NCBI RefSeq assembly: GCF_003795125.1
Contig: NZ_CP027783.1
Location: 1,302,001 to 1,366,000 of the forward strand
Direction of reading: 5' to 3'
DNA: 64,000 bases
Source of the DNA: Tetragenococcus osmophilus
Lineage (GTDB): Bacteria; Bacillota; Bacilli; Lactobacillales; Enterococcaceae
Part shown: positions 18,974 through 27,891 of the stretch, piece after piece
How the letters are laid out: every line of letters starts with the position of its first letter
Position numbering within the stretch: the stretch's first letter is position 1
The notes under the pieces: model-generated
Seen by the model: the letters and a program-made list of their open reading frames with translations, nothing else
Told to the model about the DNA's origin: nothing
Databases searched by the model: none
Program-made: the position numbers and the translations under genes

Positions 18974-19119
18974 AGATAATAGTAATATTTAAGTAATAGC
19001 TCATTAAGTTTTATTCGGAGTTATTATAATAAAAAACGATGCTTTATAGGGATTTCTCCTTTCCTAACTAAGAAAAACAAGGTAGAATAAAATTAAATAT
19101 ACAAGAGGAGAGTTTATTA
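18974..19119. other. Intergenic stretch right of the IS1380-type element
   Basis: It begins with the second target-duplication copy (AGATAA, 18974-18979). It then holds AT-rich sequence with a TATAAT-like box near 19023-19030 and the ribosome site AGAGGAGAG before the GTG start at 19120. I see no gene or strong hairpin in it. Confidence 0.5.
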
Positions 19120-19542
19120 GTGAAACCTAACCCTAATTTTTACATGCAGAAAATAAATCAAATAGTTAAGGATACAGAAGAAATTGGTTCGACCATGGGT
19201 CCACACTTTGAAGAAATTCGTCAATTAATTGATGAGGACCAAGTTTCTGAGCTGACGGAAGAAAAACAATTAGAAATTGTAGAAATCTTTAAAGAAGGAA
19301 CGGCGAAATATCGTGATTTGCTAAAGACACTGTCAGATTTACGTGCACCTGCACGTGTTATTGGTAGCCATAAAAAATTCGAGCAAGCTTATCAGTCTTA
19401 TGTAGATGGTTGCCAAGATATGATTGAAAGCATTATTAATGGAATCGATGTGGAAGCTTTTGATGCTGCTGAGAAAAAACAAGACGAAGCTTCAGACCGT
19501 ATTGCTTTAACATTGCAAAAAATAACAAACCTATTGACCTAA
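19120..19542 (+). CDS. Helical protein of unknown function
   Basis: A 140-residue, Glu- and Lys-rich protein, apparently all helical, without signal peptide, cysteines or membrane segments. It starts with GTG 14 bases after an AGAGGAG site, so initiation may be moderate. I do not recognise the family. The heptad-like pattern suggests a small coiled-coil or four-helix bundle. It stands alone between the IS1380-type element and the Lsa-type gene leader, and nothing nearby suggests a role. Confidence 0.6.
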   Translation: MKPNPNFYMQKINQIVKDTEEIGSTMGPHFEEIRQLIDEDQVSELTEEKQLEIVEIFKEGTAKYRDLLKTLSDLRAPARVIGSHKKFEQAYQSYVDGCQDMIESIINGIDVEAFDAAEKKQDEASDRIALTLQKITNLLT

Positions 19543-19622
19543 TGATTCGGTCATTGTTGTTTGCTACGGTAAGCGATATGTGTTAAGTTAAATTTAATAT
19601 ATATAAAGAGAGGGATCTTCTA

Positions 19623-19634
19623 TTGAAAAATTAA
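19623..19634 (+). CDS. Three-codon upstream reading frame (M-K-N) in the attenuator
   Basis: TTG AAA AAT TAA lies eight bases after AGAGAGGG. Very short leader frames of this kind are known before ABC-F resistance genes in Listeria and related bacteria. Translation is inferred only. Confidence 0.4.
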   Translation: MKN

Positions 19635-19684
19635 GTCGATTAGTTGGAAGCTGCAAATACACTAAATCTTTTATAAAGGGAGTA

Positions 19685-19747
19685 GTGTGTGCAGATTTTC
19701 AAGGTCGGCTAATTTTCTTTGAAGGTCTTTTTGTATGCCTTTTTTGA
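19685..19747 (+). CDS. Second possible leader peptide, 20 residues
   Basis: A GTG start after AAAGGGAG opens a frame for MCADFQGRLIFFEGLFVCLF, which ends inside the terminator's 5' arm. A ribosome on it would cover the antiterminator strand at 19700-19709. It may be the real sensor, or chance. Confidence 0.35.
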   Translation: MCADFQGRLIFFEGLFVCLF

Positions 19748-19812
19748 AATGCCGTCCTTGGAAATAGGATTGGCATTTTTTCTTGCTTTTAAAGCAAACC
19801 GAGGTGAAGATG

Positions 19813-21303
19813 ATGAGTAAAATTGAGATTAAGAATTTAACGTTTGGTTTTGACACTATGGCAAGTTTACTATTTGACCAAGCGAACTTGGTTATTGATA
19901 CTCAGTGGAAACTAGGATTGATTGGTAGAAATGGTCGGGGGAAAACAACCTTACTGCAGTTAATTTTGGGAGAATATGCTTATAGTGGAACGATTAAACA
20001 CCAAGTGGAATTCACGTATTTTCCGCAAAAAATAACTGATAAAACCCAATTAACCTATGATTGTTTGCAGGAATTATCAGTTTTTGCTCTATGGGAAATG
20101 GAACGAGAATTAAATCTATTACAGACAGATCCTGAAATTTTGTGGCGGCCTTTTAGTAGTTTGTCTGGTGGGGAAAAGACAAAAGCCTTACTAGCTTTAT
20201 TATTTGTTGACGATCAATATTTTCCTTTAATTGATGAACCTACTAATCATTTAGACATTACCGCACGTCAACAAGTAGCCGATTATTTAAAAGCCAAAAA
20301 AAGTGGCTTTATTGTGGTTAGCCATGATCGTAGTTTTGTAGATGAGGTGGTAGATCATGTGCTGTCGATTGAAAAAAGTCAACTCATATTATACCAAGGT
20401 AACTTTGCTACTTATGAGCAGCAAAAAGAACAACGTGATCGCTACGAGCAAGAACAAAATCAAAAACTGAAAAAAGAAATCGGACGCTTGCAGCAATCAG
20501 CTGCGGAGAAAGCGGAGTGGTCACGAGGTAGAGAAAAAGACAAGCAAGGCAAACCTACTAAAAAGGGTAGTGGAGCAATTTATGATACGGGAGCTATTGG
20601 CGCTCGTGCAGCTCGCACTATGAAAAGATCCAAGGCCATTGTTAATCGTATGGAAGAAAAAGCTGAAGAAAAGAAAGGTTTGTTACATGATATTGAAGAT
20701 GTCGATTCTTTAACAATGAACTATCAACCTTCTTATCATAAGCAATTACTTAAAGTAGAGGAATTGCAACTTAGCTATACAGAGCAATCGTTGTTTTCTC
20801 CTATTTCTTTTGAAATTGAACAAGGTCAACGTTTAGCCATTCAAGGAGCGAATGGTTCAGGAAAATCTTCAATTATCCGGTTTTTATTAGGCGAATTTAC
20901 AGGGATTGCTAGCGGAGAAGCGACTTTTGCGCATGATTTAAGTATCAGTTATGTACGGCAAAATTATGAAGATAATACTGGGACACTGCAAGAATTTGCT
21001 CAGGCCCATCATTTATCTTATGAAGAACTATTGAATAATTTGCATAAGCTAGGGGTAGAACGTAAAGTATTTGCCAATCGTATTGAAAAGATGAGTTTAG
21101 GACAACGCAAACGAGTCGAGCTAGCTAAATCATTAGCGACACCAGCCGAATTGTTTATTTGGGACGAGCCACTAAATTATTTAGATGTTTTTAATCATGA
21201 ACAATTAGAAGAGGTTATCCAAAGTGTGCAACCATCTATGCTAGTTGTAGAACATGAGGCGACTTTTTTAAAAAATATTGCAACTAAAATGATTTATTTA
21301 TGA
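19813..21303 (+). CDS. Lsa-type ABC-F ribosome protection protein
   Basis: A 496-residue protein with two ABC domains and no membrane segments. Walker A motifs are GRNGRGKTT and GANGSGKSS; signatures are LSGGEKTK and MSLGQRKRVE; the second Walker B region reads WDEPLNYLDVFNHEQLE, a stretch typical of Lsa proteins. An inter-domain linker of about 80 residues carries GSGAIYDTGAIGARAARTMKR, as in Lsa(A) of Enterococcus faecalis. Members displace lincosamides, streptogramin A and pleuromutilins from the ribosome. The start at 19813 matches the MSKIE start of Lsa(A). Expression is probably controlled by the attenuator just upstream. Confidence 0.88.
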   Translation: MSKIEIKNLTFGFDTMASLLFDQANLVIDTQWKLGLIGRNGRGKTTLLQLILGEYAYSGTIKHQVEFTYFPQKITDKTQLTYDCLQELSVFALWEMERELNLLQTDPEILWRPFSSLSGGEKTKALLALLFVDDQYFPLIDEPTNHLDITARQQVADYLKAKKSGFIVVSHDRSFVDEVVDHVLSIEKSQLILYQGNFATYEQQKEQRDRYEQEQNQKLKKEIGRLQQSAAEKAEWSRGREKDKQGKPTKKGSGAIYDTGAIGARAARTMKRSKAIVNRMEEKAEEKKGLLHDIEDVDSLTMNYQPSYHKQLLKVEELQLSYTEQSLFSPISFEIEQGQRLAIQGANGSGKSSIIRFLLGEFTGIASGEATFAHDLSISYVRQNYEDNTGTLQEFAQAHHLSYEELLNNLHKLGVERKVFANRIEKMSLGQRKRVELAKSLATPAELFIWDEPLNYLDVFNHEQLEEVIQSVQPSMLVVEHEATFLKNIATKMIYL

Positions 21304-21337
21304 TTTGTACTTTGTTAACTCATAAAAAGAGGCAAAA

Positions 21338-21387
21338 AAAGAAACCCCCGTATTTTTATTTAATAAAATCAGGGGGCTTCTTTTTTT
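21338..21387. terminator. Bidirectional terminator after the Lsa-type gene
   Basis: AAGAAaCCCCC pairs with GGGGGcTTCTT around an AT-rich loop and is flanked by A and T runs. It serves the convergent lactonase gene as well. Confidence 0.88.
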
Positions 21388-21397
21388 ATTTTAAAAC

Positions 21398-22417
21398 TTA
21401 ATCAAACAATACACATACGCACTCAGGAGCGTAGAAATCGCTACTGATGAGCTTTAGTTCACCTGTTAGCTCATTGCGTTCAAATAATGAAAGATTGTCA
21501 GATTTTTGATGTCCACAGACAATAAATTTCTCTGTAGGGTCTAAATTAAAGTCACGAGGGAAATCTCCTTGGCTTTCTATATTTTGGAGAAAGCTTAAAC
21601 AGTTTCCATCATTGTTAACAGTAAAGACAGTAATTGAATTATGACCACGATTGGAAACATACAAAAATTTACCATCTGATGTAATACGAATAGCTGCTCC
21701 GCCATTAAAATCATGGTAATCTTCTGGTAGGGTAGATATTTTCCCTTCTTGACTAAATTGTCCTGTTGCTTTGTCGTAAGACAAGATTGTTACTGTACTA
21801 TCTAACTCGCCAAAAAGATAAGCATATTTTTCATTTGGGTGGAAAGTTAAGTGACGAGGACCGGTGCCGGCTGGAGCTTCAAATACAGCCACTTCTGTTA
21901 ATTTTCCATCTTCAGAAACATCATAAGTATAAATACGATCAGTCCCTAGATCGCAGACGACAAGACGATTATCAGGAGCTAAATTTGCATAGTGTGCATG
22001 TGCATGATCTTGGTTTTCATGAGGGCCTGTTGGTTCATCATGGTAAACTGCGTCACTTGCTTTTAGCGAACCATCTTCTAAAATTTGATAAACATTAACT
22101 TCACCTTTATGATAATTGGCTCCATATACAAGCTGACGGTCATTATCAACAGCTACGTAACATAAAGGGGCACCTTCTTCAGTAACTGCATTTAAGTAGT
22201 TAAAAGATGGGTCGTAAGCAGCAACACCGCCTTTATCATCTATAGTCGTTACAGTATAAAGATAATCAGCTTTACTTTTAGCTAAATACGTAGGACTTGT
22301 TTCTTTTGCAGCAAGAGTTAGATTCGACAATTTTTTACTTTCTGTATCTAATTGAGCCGAATAGACGCCCTTACTTTCTCCTCTGGTATAAGTTCCTAAT
22401 AATATTTTTTCAAGCAT
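21398..22417 (-). CDS. 6-phosphogluconolactonase, YbhE/Pgl beta-propeller type
   Basis: A 339-residue cytosolic protein of the lactonase (seven-bladed propeller) family. The start MLEKILLGTYT, the block GPHENQDHAHAHYA and GTGPRHLTFHPNEKYAY are typical. It hydrolyses 6-phosphogluconolactone in the pentose phosphate pathway. The start at 22417 follows AAGGAGG. A longer frame upstream is not supported. No other pentose phosphate gene is adjacent, but gluconate uptake genes lie 22 kb downstream. Confidence 0.85.
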   Translation of the reverse strand: MLEKILLGTYTRGESKGVYSAQLDTESKKLSNLTLAAKETSPTYLAKSKADYLYTVTTIDDKGGVAAYDPSFNYLNAVTEEGAPLCYVAVDNDRQLVYGANYHKGEVNVYQILEDGSLKASDAVYHDEPTGPHENQDHAHAHYANLAPDNRLVVCDLGTDRIYTYDVSEDGKLTEVAVFEAPAGTGPRHLTFHPNEKYAYLFGELDSTVTILSYDKATGQFSQEGKISTLPEDYHDFNGGAAIRITSDGKFLYVSNRGHNSITVFTVNNDGNCLSFLQNIESQGDFPRDFNLDPTEKFIVCGHQKSDNLSLFERNELTGELKLISSDFYAPECVCVLFD

Positions 22418-22583
22418 ATGATTCCTCCTTGTAGATTCAACTTCTTTTATTTTACCATAGAACAATCAGAAAAAAATCTGTTTTATTTATGAAAAGTATA
22501 GAAAACAAAATGGAATTGCTTTGGCTAAAGAATTATTGTGGTATAATTCCAATTATAAAGAGGATGCTAGGAGGAAAAGATAC

Positions 22584-22934
22584 ATGCAACAAGGTAGAAT
22601 ATTAAAAGTTGGCGAACAAGCAGTGGATAAAGAAGAAAATATTCTTATTTTCTTTGGTGAAAACATCACAGAAGGATTACGCCCTTATTCAGTTGTGCAA
22701 TCTATCGATGAACCTGAAAAGATTGAACTATCTGTTGGCGATAAAATTCTTTTTGGTCAACAAGAATATCAGGTGACTTATGTAGGTCGATTGGTTAATC
22801 AAAACTTACAAACGATTCAGCATACATCTTTCGTGTTTTCTGACGAGCCACAGGATAAATTAACGAGTAGTGTTTATTTAACACCGGCTAAGTTACCTGA
22901 TATTTCTGCGGGAATGACGATTACTTATTGCTAG
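22584..22934 (+). CDS. GutA-like protein (PTS glucitol/sorbitol IIA family), no other PTS genes nearby
   Basis: A 116-residue protein that fits the PTSIIA_gutA fold (ILIFFGENITEGLRPYS, and the VTYVGRLVNQNLQTIQH segment near residue 75). In E. coli SrlB the phosphorylated histidine lies in the FIHCHG region. The matching stretch here reads VVQSIDE and has no histidine. A role in sugar phosphorylation is therefore doubtful, and no IIB, IIC or dehydrogenase gene is nearby. The start at 22584 has AGGAGG upstream, and a TATAAT box lies at 22542-22547. It is probably cotranscribed with the permease 15 bases downstream. Confidence 0.7.
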   Translation: MQQGRILKVGEQAVDKEENILIFFGENITEGLRPYSVVQSIDEPEKIELSVGDKILFGQQEYQVTYVGRLVNQNLQTIQHTSFVFSDEPQDKLTSSVYLTPAKLPDISAGMTITYC

Positions 22935-22949
22935 AGGAGGAAGGCTTTT

Positions 22950-24128
22950 ATGGATAAAAAAGAAAAACGACCATTCTCTTGGTTTTGGAAATGGTTTTTA
23001 GATAATAAATTTGTAACAGGGTTGTTAATTATTTTCTTAATTTTAATTAACATCAACCTTTTTACTAAAGTATCCTATCTTTTTTTTCCTGTTTGGCAAT
23101 TTTTGGCTATTGTCGCCTTACCTATTATATTAGCAGGAATTTTGTTTTATTTGTTAAACCCAATTGTGAACTTTTTTGAAAAAAGAGGTATTCGGCGAAT
23201 TTACAGCATTATTGGTCTATTTATTTTGGTTGCTGGTTTAATTGCTTGGGGAGTTGTGGTCATTATTCCGGAAATACGTGAGCAAACAACGATGTTTATT
23301 GATCGTTTGCCAGGCTATATTGATACAGCGCAAAACGCGATGGATAACTTCTTTTCTGATCCGGTTTTTGATAAAGTTCAAGATCAAATTACTATTTCAA
23401 GTGAAAGAATTATGTCTTCTATGACAGATATGGTACAAAATCTTTCGAGAACTACTGTACAAAGCATTGGAAACTTTTTTGGTGCCGTTGCCTCCATATT
23501 CATTGCTATTGTTACGATGCCGGTCATTTTATTTTATTTACTAAAAGATGGAAAAAAGATTGCTCCTTACTTTGTTCAATTTCTACCTACGAAGATGCGT
23601 CAACCTACTTTAAGAGTCTTAAGGGAAATGAACCAACAAGTTTCTTCTTACATTCGAGGCCAGCTAACAGTGGCTTTTGCTGTAGCGATTTTATTTATGA
23701 TAGGCTTTTCGATTATAGGTTTAGATTATGCCATTACTTTAGGAGTTATTGCTGGCTTTTTAAATTTAGTCCCTTATATTGGGTCATTTTTGGCTATGGT
23801 ACCAGCAATCTTTCTAGGGATTGTTGGCGGCCCAGTGTTGTTAATCAAAGTATTAGTAGTATTTGCTATTGAACAAGCAATTGAAGGACGTTTAATTTCA
23901 CCTTTAGTGTTAGGAAATCAATTAGCTATTCATCCAGTAACGATTTTATTTGTATTATTGACAGCAGGGCAACTTTTTGGTTTTTTTGGTGTTGTTTTAG
24001 GTGTTCCAGCTTATGCTGCATTAAAGGTAGTCATCACAAATATTTTTAACTGGTATAAGACGATTTCAGGTTTGTATACGGATGAAGAAAAAATTCCAGG
24101 TGACAATACAGAGGAATCAGAGAAATAA
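22950..24128 (+). CDS. AI-2E family (PerM/YdiK-type) transporter
   Basis: A 392-residue integral membrane protein with about eight membrane segments. It has the family's conserved PYIGSFLAMVPA block, the LLKDGKKIAPYF segment and the IEGRLISPLVLGNQLAIHPV motif. Members include AI-2 exporters and Na+/H+ antiporters, so the substrate cannot be named. AGAGGAGG lies just before the start, 15 bases after the GutA-like gene, which suggests one operon. Confidence 0.85.
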   Translation: MDKKEKRPFSWFWKWFLDNKFVTGLLIIFLILININLFTKVSYLFFPVWQFLAIVALPIILAGILFYLLNPIVNFFEKRGIRRIYSIIGLFILVAGLIAWGVVVIIPEIREQTTMFIDRLPGYIDTAQNAMDNFFSDPVFDKVQDQITISSERIMSSMTDMVQNLSRTTVQSIGNFFGAVASIFIAIVTMPVILFYLLKDGKKIAPYFVQFLPTKMRQPTLRVLREMNQQVSSYIRGQLTVAFAVAILFMIGFSIIGLDYAITLGVIAGFLNLVPYIGSFLAMVPAIFLGIVGGPVLLIKVLVVFAIEQAIEGRLISPLVLGNQLAIHPVTILFVLLTAGQLFGFFGVVLGVPAYAALKVVITNIFNWYKTISGLYTDEEKIPGDNTEESEK

Positions 24129-24131
24129 AAA

Positions 24132-24162
24132 AAACGCTGCAGTATACAAACTGCGGCGTTTT
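24132..24162. terminator. Bidirectional terminator
   Basis: AAACGCTGCAGT pairs with ACTGCGGCGTTT (one T-G pair) around an ATACAA loop, with A and T runs outside. Confidence 0.88.
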
Positions 24163-24167
24163 TACCA

Positions 24168-24458
24168 TTAAGCGGCCGCTGTTTTCAAAGCCTTCATTCC
24201 ACCGATTACGTGAATTGCTTGGAAACCTTGGTTGTTTAAAAATTCAGCAATAATTTCAGAACGTCGTCCTGAGTGGCTGAGAATATAATAAGTTGTATTT
24301 TTATCTAGTTCATCCAAACGGTTGGGTAAGCTAGTTGTTGGCATAGAGATCGCTTCTGGTAGATGATTTTCCTTATAAGCGCCTTTATCTCGAATATCCA
24401 AAATAGCAATAGGCTCTCCAAGCAATGAACGAAAGTCTTGTATGGTAATTGATTGCAT
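24168..24458 (-). CDS. Rhodanese-like domain protein lacking the catalytic cysteine
   Basis: A 96-residue single rhodanese domain. DIRDKGAYKENHLPEAISMP is the typical first half. The active-site loop, normally C-x-x-G-x-R-S, reads SHSGRRS, so serine replaces the sulfur-accepting cysteine. It is probably not a sulfurtransferase and may bind or regulate. The start at 24458 (MQSIT) has GAGGGAT upstream. The earlier ATG overlaps that site. Confidence 0.8.
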   Translation of the reverse strand: MQSITIQDFRSLLGEPIAILDIRDKGAYKENHLPEAISMPTTSLPNRLDELDKNTTYYILSHSGRRSEIIAEFLNNQGFQAIHVIGGMKALKTAAA

Positions 24459-24593
24459 ATTATCCCTCATTTCTTTTTTGGATGTCTCTGATTGTAGGTG
24501 TTTTTGGAAGAAATTGCAAGTTTGTAATCTAGAATAAAAAGAAAGTGAAGCTTTTCTTAAAGATTATGAAAGAGAAAAAATTATAGAGATTTA

Positions 24594-24622
24594 TTGGCTG
24601 TACTTGCTTTTTTTGCTAGAAT
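24594..24622 (+). promoter_or_regulatory. rpsO promoter and leader
   Basis: TTGGCT (24594-24599) and TAGAAT (24617-24622) are 17 bases apart. The resulting leader of about 100 bases before rpsO could hold an S15 autoregulatory site; I cannot identify its fold. Confidence 0.55.
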
Positions 24623-24732
24623 CAAGTACAGTATACCTGTGTCTTTTATAGACATAATCCTGTTACTTAGTCTGGCGAATCACCAACGTCTTACTCAGTC
24701 ATAGGAATAAAGGAAAAAAGAGGTGAAAGAAC

Positions 24733-25002
24733 ATGGCAATTTCACAAGAACGCAAAACTGAAATTATCGACCAATTTGCACGTCATGAAGGAGATACTGG
24801 CTCACCAGAAGTTCAAATCGCTGTTTTGACTGCAGATATCACTGCGTTAAATGAACATCTTCGTGAACATAAAAAGGATCACCATTCACGACGTGGTTTG
24901 ATGAAAAAAATCGGACATCGTCGTAACCTTTTGGCTTATTTGCGTAGTAAAGATGTAACTCGTTACCGCGAATTGATCCGAGCTTTAGGCTTACGTCGTT
25001 AA
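24733..25002 (+). CDS. rpsO: 30S ribosomal protein S15
   Basis: An 89-residue protein, full length for S15. It contains [27 protein letters not shown] and the C-terminal [12 protein letters not shown], all typical. It binds 16S rRNA during assembly of the small subunit. AGAGGTGA precedes the start. The pairing with pnp downstream is conserved in bacteria. Confidence 0.98.
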   Translation: MAISQERKTEIIDQFARHEGDTGSPEVQIAVLTADITALNEHLREHKKDHHSRRGLMKKIGHRRNLLAYLRSKDVTRYRELIRALGLRR

Positions 25003-25016
25003 TCAGTAGAACAGTA

Positions 25017-25048
25017 AAAGTGAGGTTCTTTTCGGATCTCACTTTTTT
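25017..25048 (+). terminator. Terminator between rpsO and pnp
   Basis: AAAGTGAG pairs with CTCACTTT, followed by TTTTTT. It would limit read-through from rpsO into pnp. Confidence 0.8.
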
Positions 25049-25102
25049 GCTGTGAACCAATAATTAAAGAAATGAAAAAACGAAAACTGTGACTATTGGC
25101 TT

Positions 25103-25167
25103 GGCTTACTACTAACCAAATAAAAGCACTGAAATATTCCAATGTTTTTATTTGTTTAGTAGCAGCC
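25103..25167 (+). promoter_or_regulatory. Long leader hairpin of pnp, candidate RNase III/PNPase autoregulation site
   Basis: GGCTTACTACTAACCAAATAAAA (written in part: arms 25103-25124 and 25146-25167) forms a stem of about 22 bp with few mismatches, ending 27 bases before the pnp start. In E. coli a similar stem is cut by RNase III to allow PNPase to repress itself. Confidence 0.6.
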
Positions 25168-25194
25168 AGAGCGCACAGTGGAAAAGGAGAAATT

Positions 25195-27339
25195 ATGACA
25201 AAACAAGTTTTTGAAACAACTTGGGGAGGCCGACCTCTACAAGTAGAAGTGGGACAACTTGCTAAACAAGCGAATGGCGCTGTTTTGGTTCGCTACGGTG
25301 AAACAGTAGTGTTAAGTGCGGTAGTGGCATCTAAAGAAGCAAAAGGTACAGACTTTTTCCCACTAACCATTAATTATGAAGAAAAAATGTATGCCGTAGG
25401 AAAGATACCAGGAGGGTTTATTAAAAGAGAAGGCCGACCTAGCACTGATGCTACGTTAACGGCTCGTTTAATCGACCGACCTATACGCCCAATGTTTGCT
25501 GAAGGTTTTCGTAATGAGGTCCAAGTAACAAACACTGTGATGAGTGTAGAACAAGACTGTTCTCCTGCAATGGCAGCGATGCTAGGTTCTTCTTTAGCTT
25601 TAACCATCTCAGATATTCCGTTTGATGGTCCTATTGCTGGGGTAGAAGTTGGACGTGTAGATGGTGAGTATATTTTAAACCCAACTGTAGAACAACACGA
25701 ACAATCAGATATCGACTTAACAGTTGCTGGAACGGCTGATGCGATTAACATGGTAGAATCAGGGGCAAAAGAAGTTACTGAAGCAGATATGTTAGGTGCT
25801 TTGATGTTTGGCCATTCTGCTATCCAAGAAATCGTAGCATTTGAAGAAGAAGTTAAAGCAAGCTGTGGTAAAGAGAAAATGGATATTTCTTTGTTACAAG
25901 TAGATGAAGATTTACAAAAAACGATTTATGACGCTTATTATCAAACGATGAAAACGGCTGTTTTAACAGAAGAAAAATTAGCGCGTGAAGACGAAATTGA
26001 AAATGTAAAAGCTACGGTTAAGGAAGCTTATGAAGAACAAATTGCCGCATTAGAAGATGATAAAGCAGAATATTTAGCTCAAGAAGTAGACCAAATCGCA
26101 GAAGACTTAGAAAAAGATGTGGTACGTGAATTAATCACTATTGATAAAATTCGCCCGGACGGAAGAAAAGTAGATGAAATACGTTCTCTTTCTTCCGAAG
26201 TTGGAATGTTACCTCGGACGCATGGGTCAGGGTTATTTACTCGAGGGCAAACACAAGCTTTATCCGTTTGTACTTTAGCTCCTTTAGGTGAACACCAAGT
26301 TATTGATGGTTTGGGTGTGGAAGAATCCAAACGTTTTATTCATCATTATAATTTCCCTAAATTTAGTGTGGGATCAACCGGACGTGCAGGTTCCCCTGGC
26401 CGAAGAGAAATTGGTCATGGAGCTTTAGGTGAACGGGCATTATCTCAAGTTATTCCAAGTGAAGAAACATTTCCTTATACGATTCGTCTGGTAGCTGAAG
26501 TTTTAGAATCTAATGGTTCTTCTTCTCAAGCAAGTATTTGTGCAGGTACCCTTGCTTTGATGGATGCTGGCGTGCCAATCAAAGCCCCAGTTGCTGGTAT
26601 TGCTATGGGATTAGTTTCAGATGGTGAAAATTATACAATTTTGACTGATATTCAAGGCATGGAAGACCACTTAGGCGATATGGACTTTAAAGTTGCTGGT
26701 ACAAAAGATGGTATTACAGCTTTACAAATGGACATTAAAATTCAAGGTATTACTGAACAAATTTTGCGTGAAGCTTTAGCTCAAGCTAAACAAGCACGTA
26801 TGGAAATTTTACAAGAATTAACAACAACAATCGCTCAACCAAGAGAAGAGTTAAGTACTTATGCTCCTAAAATTGAAATGATTTCAATTGATCCTGAAAA
26901 AATCAAAGACGTTATCGGAAAAGGCGGAGATGTCATTAACGGTATTATTGATGAAACAGGAGTGAAAATTGATATTGATCAAGAAGGGAATGTTTCTCTT
27001 GCTTCTTCTGATGCAGAAATGATTAAAAAGGCTGCATCGATTATTAAAGATCTAACTAAAGAAATAAAACCGGGAGAGGTTTATTTAGGTAAGGTTGTCC
27101 GTATTGAAAAATTTGGTGCTTTCGTTAATATTGCTAAAGGTAAAGATGGGCTAGTCCATATTTCGCAGATAGCAAATGAAAGAATAAATAAAGTAGAAGA
27201 CGTTCTTCATGTGGGTGATGAAGTGCTTGTTAAAGTGACAGAAATCGATAAACAAGGACGTATCAATCTTTCTAGAAAAGCTATGTTAAAAGATGATGAA
27301 TCAGATGGCAATAAAGATAATAATAGCGCCAAAAAATAA
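25195..27339 (+). CDS. pnp: Polynucleotide phosphorylase
   Basis: A 714-residue 3'-5' exoribonuclease. Two RNase PH domains (about residues 10-220 and 310-540) with the linking helical domain are followed by a KH domain ([19 protein letters not shown]) and an S1 domain ([14 protein letters not shown]). The start at 25195 has AAAGGAG upstream. Longer frames to 25096 run through the leader hairpin and are not supported. It degrades mRNA in the cytosol. Confidence 0.97.
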   Translation: MTKQVFETTWGGRPLQVEVGQLAKQANGAVLVRYGETVVLSAVVASKEAKGTDFFPLTINYEEKMYAVGKIPGGFIKREGRPSTDATLTARLIDRPIRPMFAEGFRNEVQVTNTVMSVEQDCSPAMAAMLGSSLALTISDIPFDGPIAGVEVGRVDGEYILNPTVEQHEQSDIDLTVAGTADAINMVESGAKEVTEADMLGALMFGHSAIQEIVAFEEEVKASCGKEKMDISLLQVDEDLQKTIYDAYYQTMKTAVLTEEKLAREDEIENVKATVKEAYEEQIAALEDDKAEYLAQEVDQIAEDLEKDVVRELITIDKIRPDGRKVDEIRSLSSEVGMLPRTHGSGLFTRGQTQALSVCTLAPLGEHQVIDGLGVEESKRFIHHYNFPKFSVGSTGRAGSPGRREIGHGALGERALSQVIPSEETFPYTIRLVAEVLESNGSSSQASICAGTLALMDAGVPIKAPVAGIAMGLVSDGENYTILTDIQGMEDHLGDMDFKVAGTKDGITALQMDIKIQGITEQILREALAQAKQARMEILQELTTTIAQPREELSTYAPKIEMISIDPEKIKDVIGKGGDVINGIIDETGVKIDIDQEGNVSLASSDAEMIKKAASIIKDLTKEIKPGEVYLGKVVRIEKFGAFVNIAKGKDGLVHISQIANERINKVEDVLHVGDEVLVKVTEIDKQGRINLSRKAMLKDDESDGNKDNNSAKK

Positions 27340-27350
27340 GTAGAATTTCA

Positions 27351-27394
27351 AAATGCCTTATAAGCGACTAGGGTTTGCTTATAAGGCATTTTTA
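27351..27394 (+). terminator. Terminator after pnp
   Basis: A 15-bp perfect stem, AAATGCCTTATAAGC with GCTTATAAGGCATTT, followed by T. Confidence 0.88.
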
Positions 27395-27466
27395 CAATGA
27401 GAGAATAATGAAATTGTATCTTGGGTAAATGTTACGGTAATAATATATATAATAGGAGAATGATAG

Positions 27467-27877
27467 ATGCGATCGAATTGGCAAAATAAATTAATTCAAT
27501 TTATGCGTGGACGGTATGGATTTTTTGATCCGTTAAATAAGATGCTACTTCTTTTAACTGCTATCTTACTCATAATTAACATCTTTATAACAATTCCCTT
27601 TTTTAACTTCCTGCCTTTGTTATTATTGCTTATTGTCTATTACCGCTTTTTTTCTAAGCGTATCTATGTCCGTTCAAATGAAAATCAGAAGTATTTGCGT
27701 TGGCAAAATAAAATAAAAAACTTCTTTAAGTTAAAAAAAGAAGCTTTTCAATATCGAAAGTCCTATAAGTATTTTCATTGTCCAAATTGTAAAAAAACGC
27801 TGCGTGCACCTAAGGGAAAAGGGAAAATAAAGATTACTTGTTCTCAATGTCATCAGCAATTTGTCAAAAAAGTATAA
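27467..27877 (+). CDS. Membrane protein with C-terminal zinc ribbon
   Basis: A 136-residue protein. Two close hydrophobic segments (about residues 25-60) form a hairpin in the membrane. A basic stretch follows, and the C-terminus holds two CxxC pairs (CPNCKKTLRAPKGKGKIKITCSQC), a zinc ribbon on the cytosolic side. Similar proteins occur widely in Firmicutes, without known function. AGGAGAATG lies before the start. It stands between two terminators as a single gene. Confidence 0.75.
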   Translation: MRSNWQNKLIQFMRGRYGFFDPLNKMLLLLTAILLIINIFITIPFFNFLPLLLLLIVYYRFFSKRIYVRSNENQKYLRWQNKIKNFFKLKKEAFQYRKSYKYFHCPNCKKTLRAPKGKGKIKITCSQCHQQFVKKV

Positions 27878-27891
27878 GTTTAATAATGGAA

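Larger units (their letters stand above)
19607..19782 (+). promoter_or_regulatory. Transcription attenuator leader of the Lsa-type ABC-F gene
   Basis: The leader has a terminator (19747-19782: AAATGCC/GGCATTT with an inner TCCT/AGGA and a T-run). A competing pairing exists between 19700-19709 (CAAGGTCGGC) and 19751-19760 (GCCGTCCTTG), which matches at nine of ten positions and would destroy the terminator. Two short reading frames with ribosome sites lie upstream. Such leaders let ribosome-stalling antibiotics switch on resistance genes. Confidence 0.75.

Noticed and set aside
22551-22561. AATTATAAAGA match to part of the candidate TldR guide at the promoter of the GutA-like gene
   Set aside because: It is AT-rich, about 0.2 such matches are expected by chance in the window, it begins one base late relative to the presumed guide, and there is no shared biology with opp.
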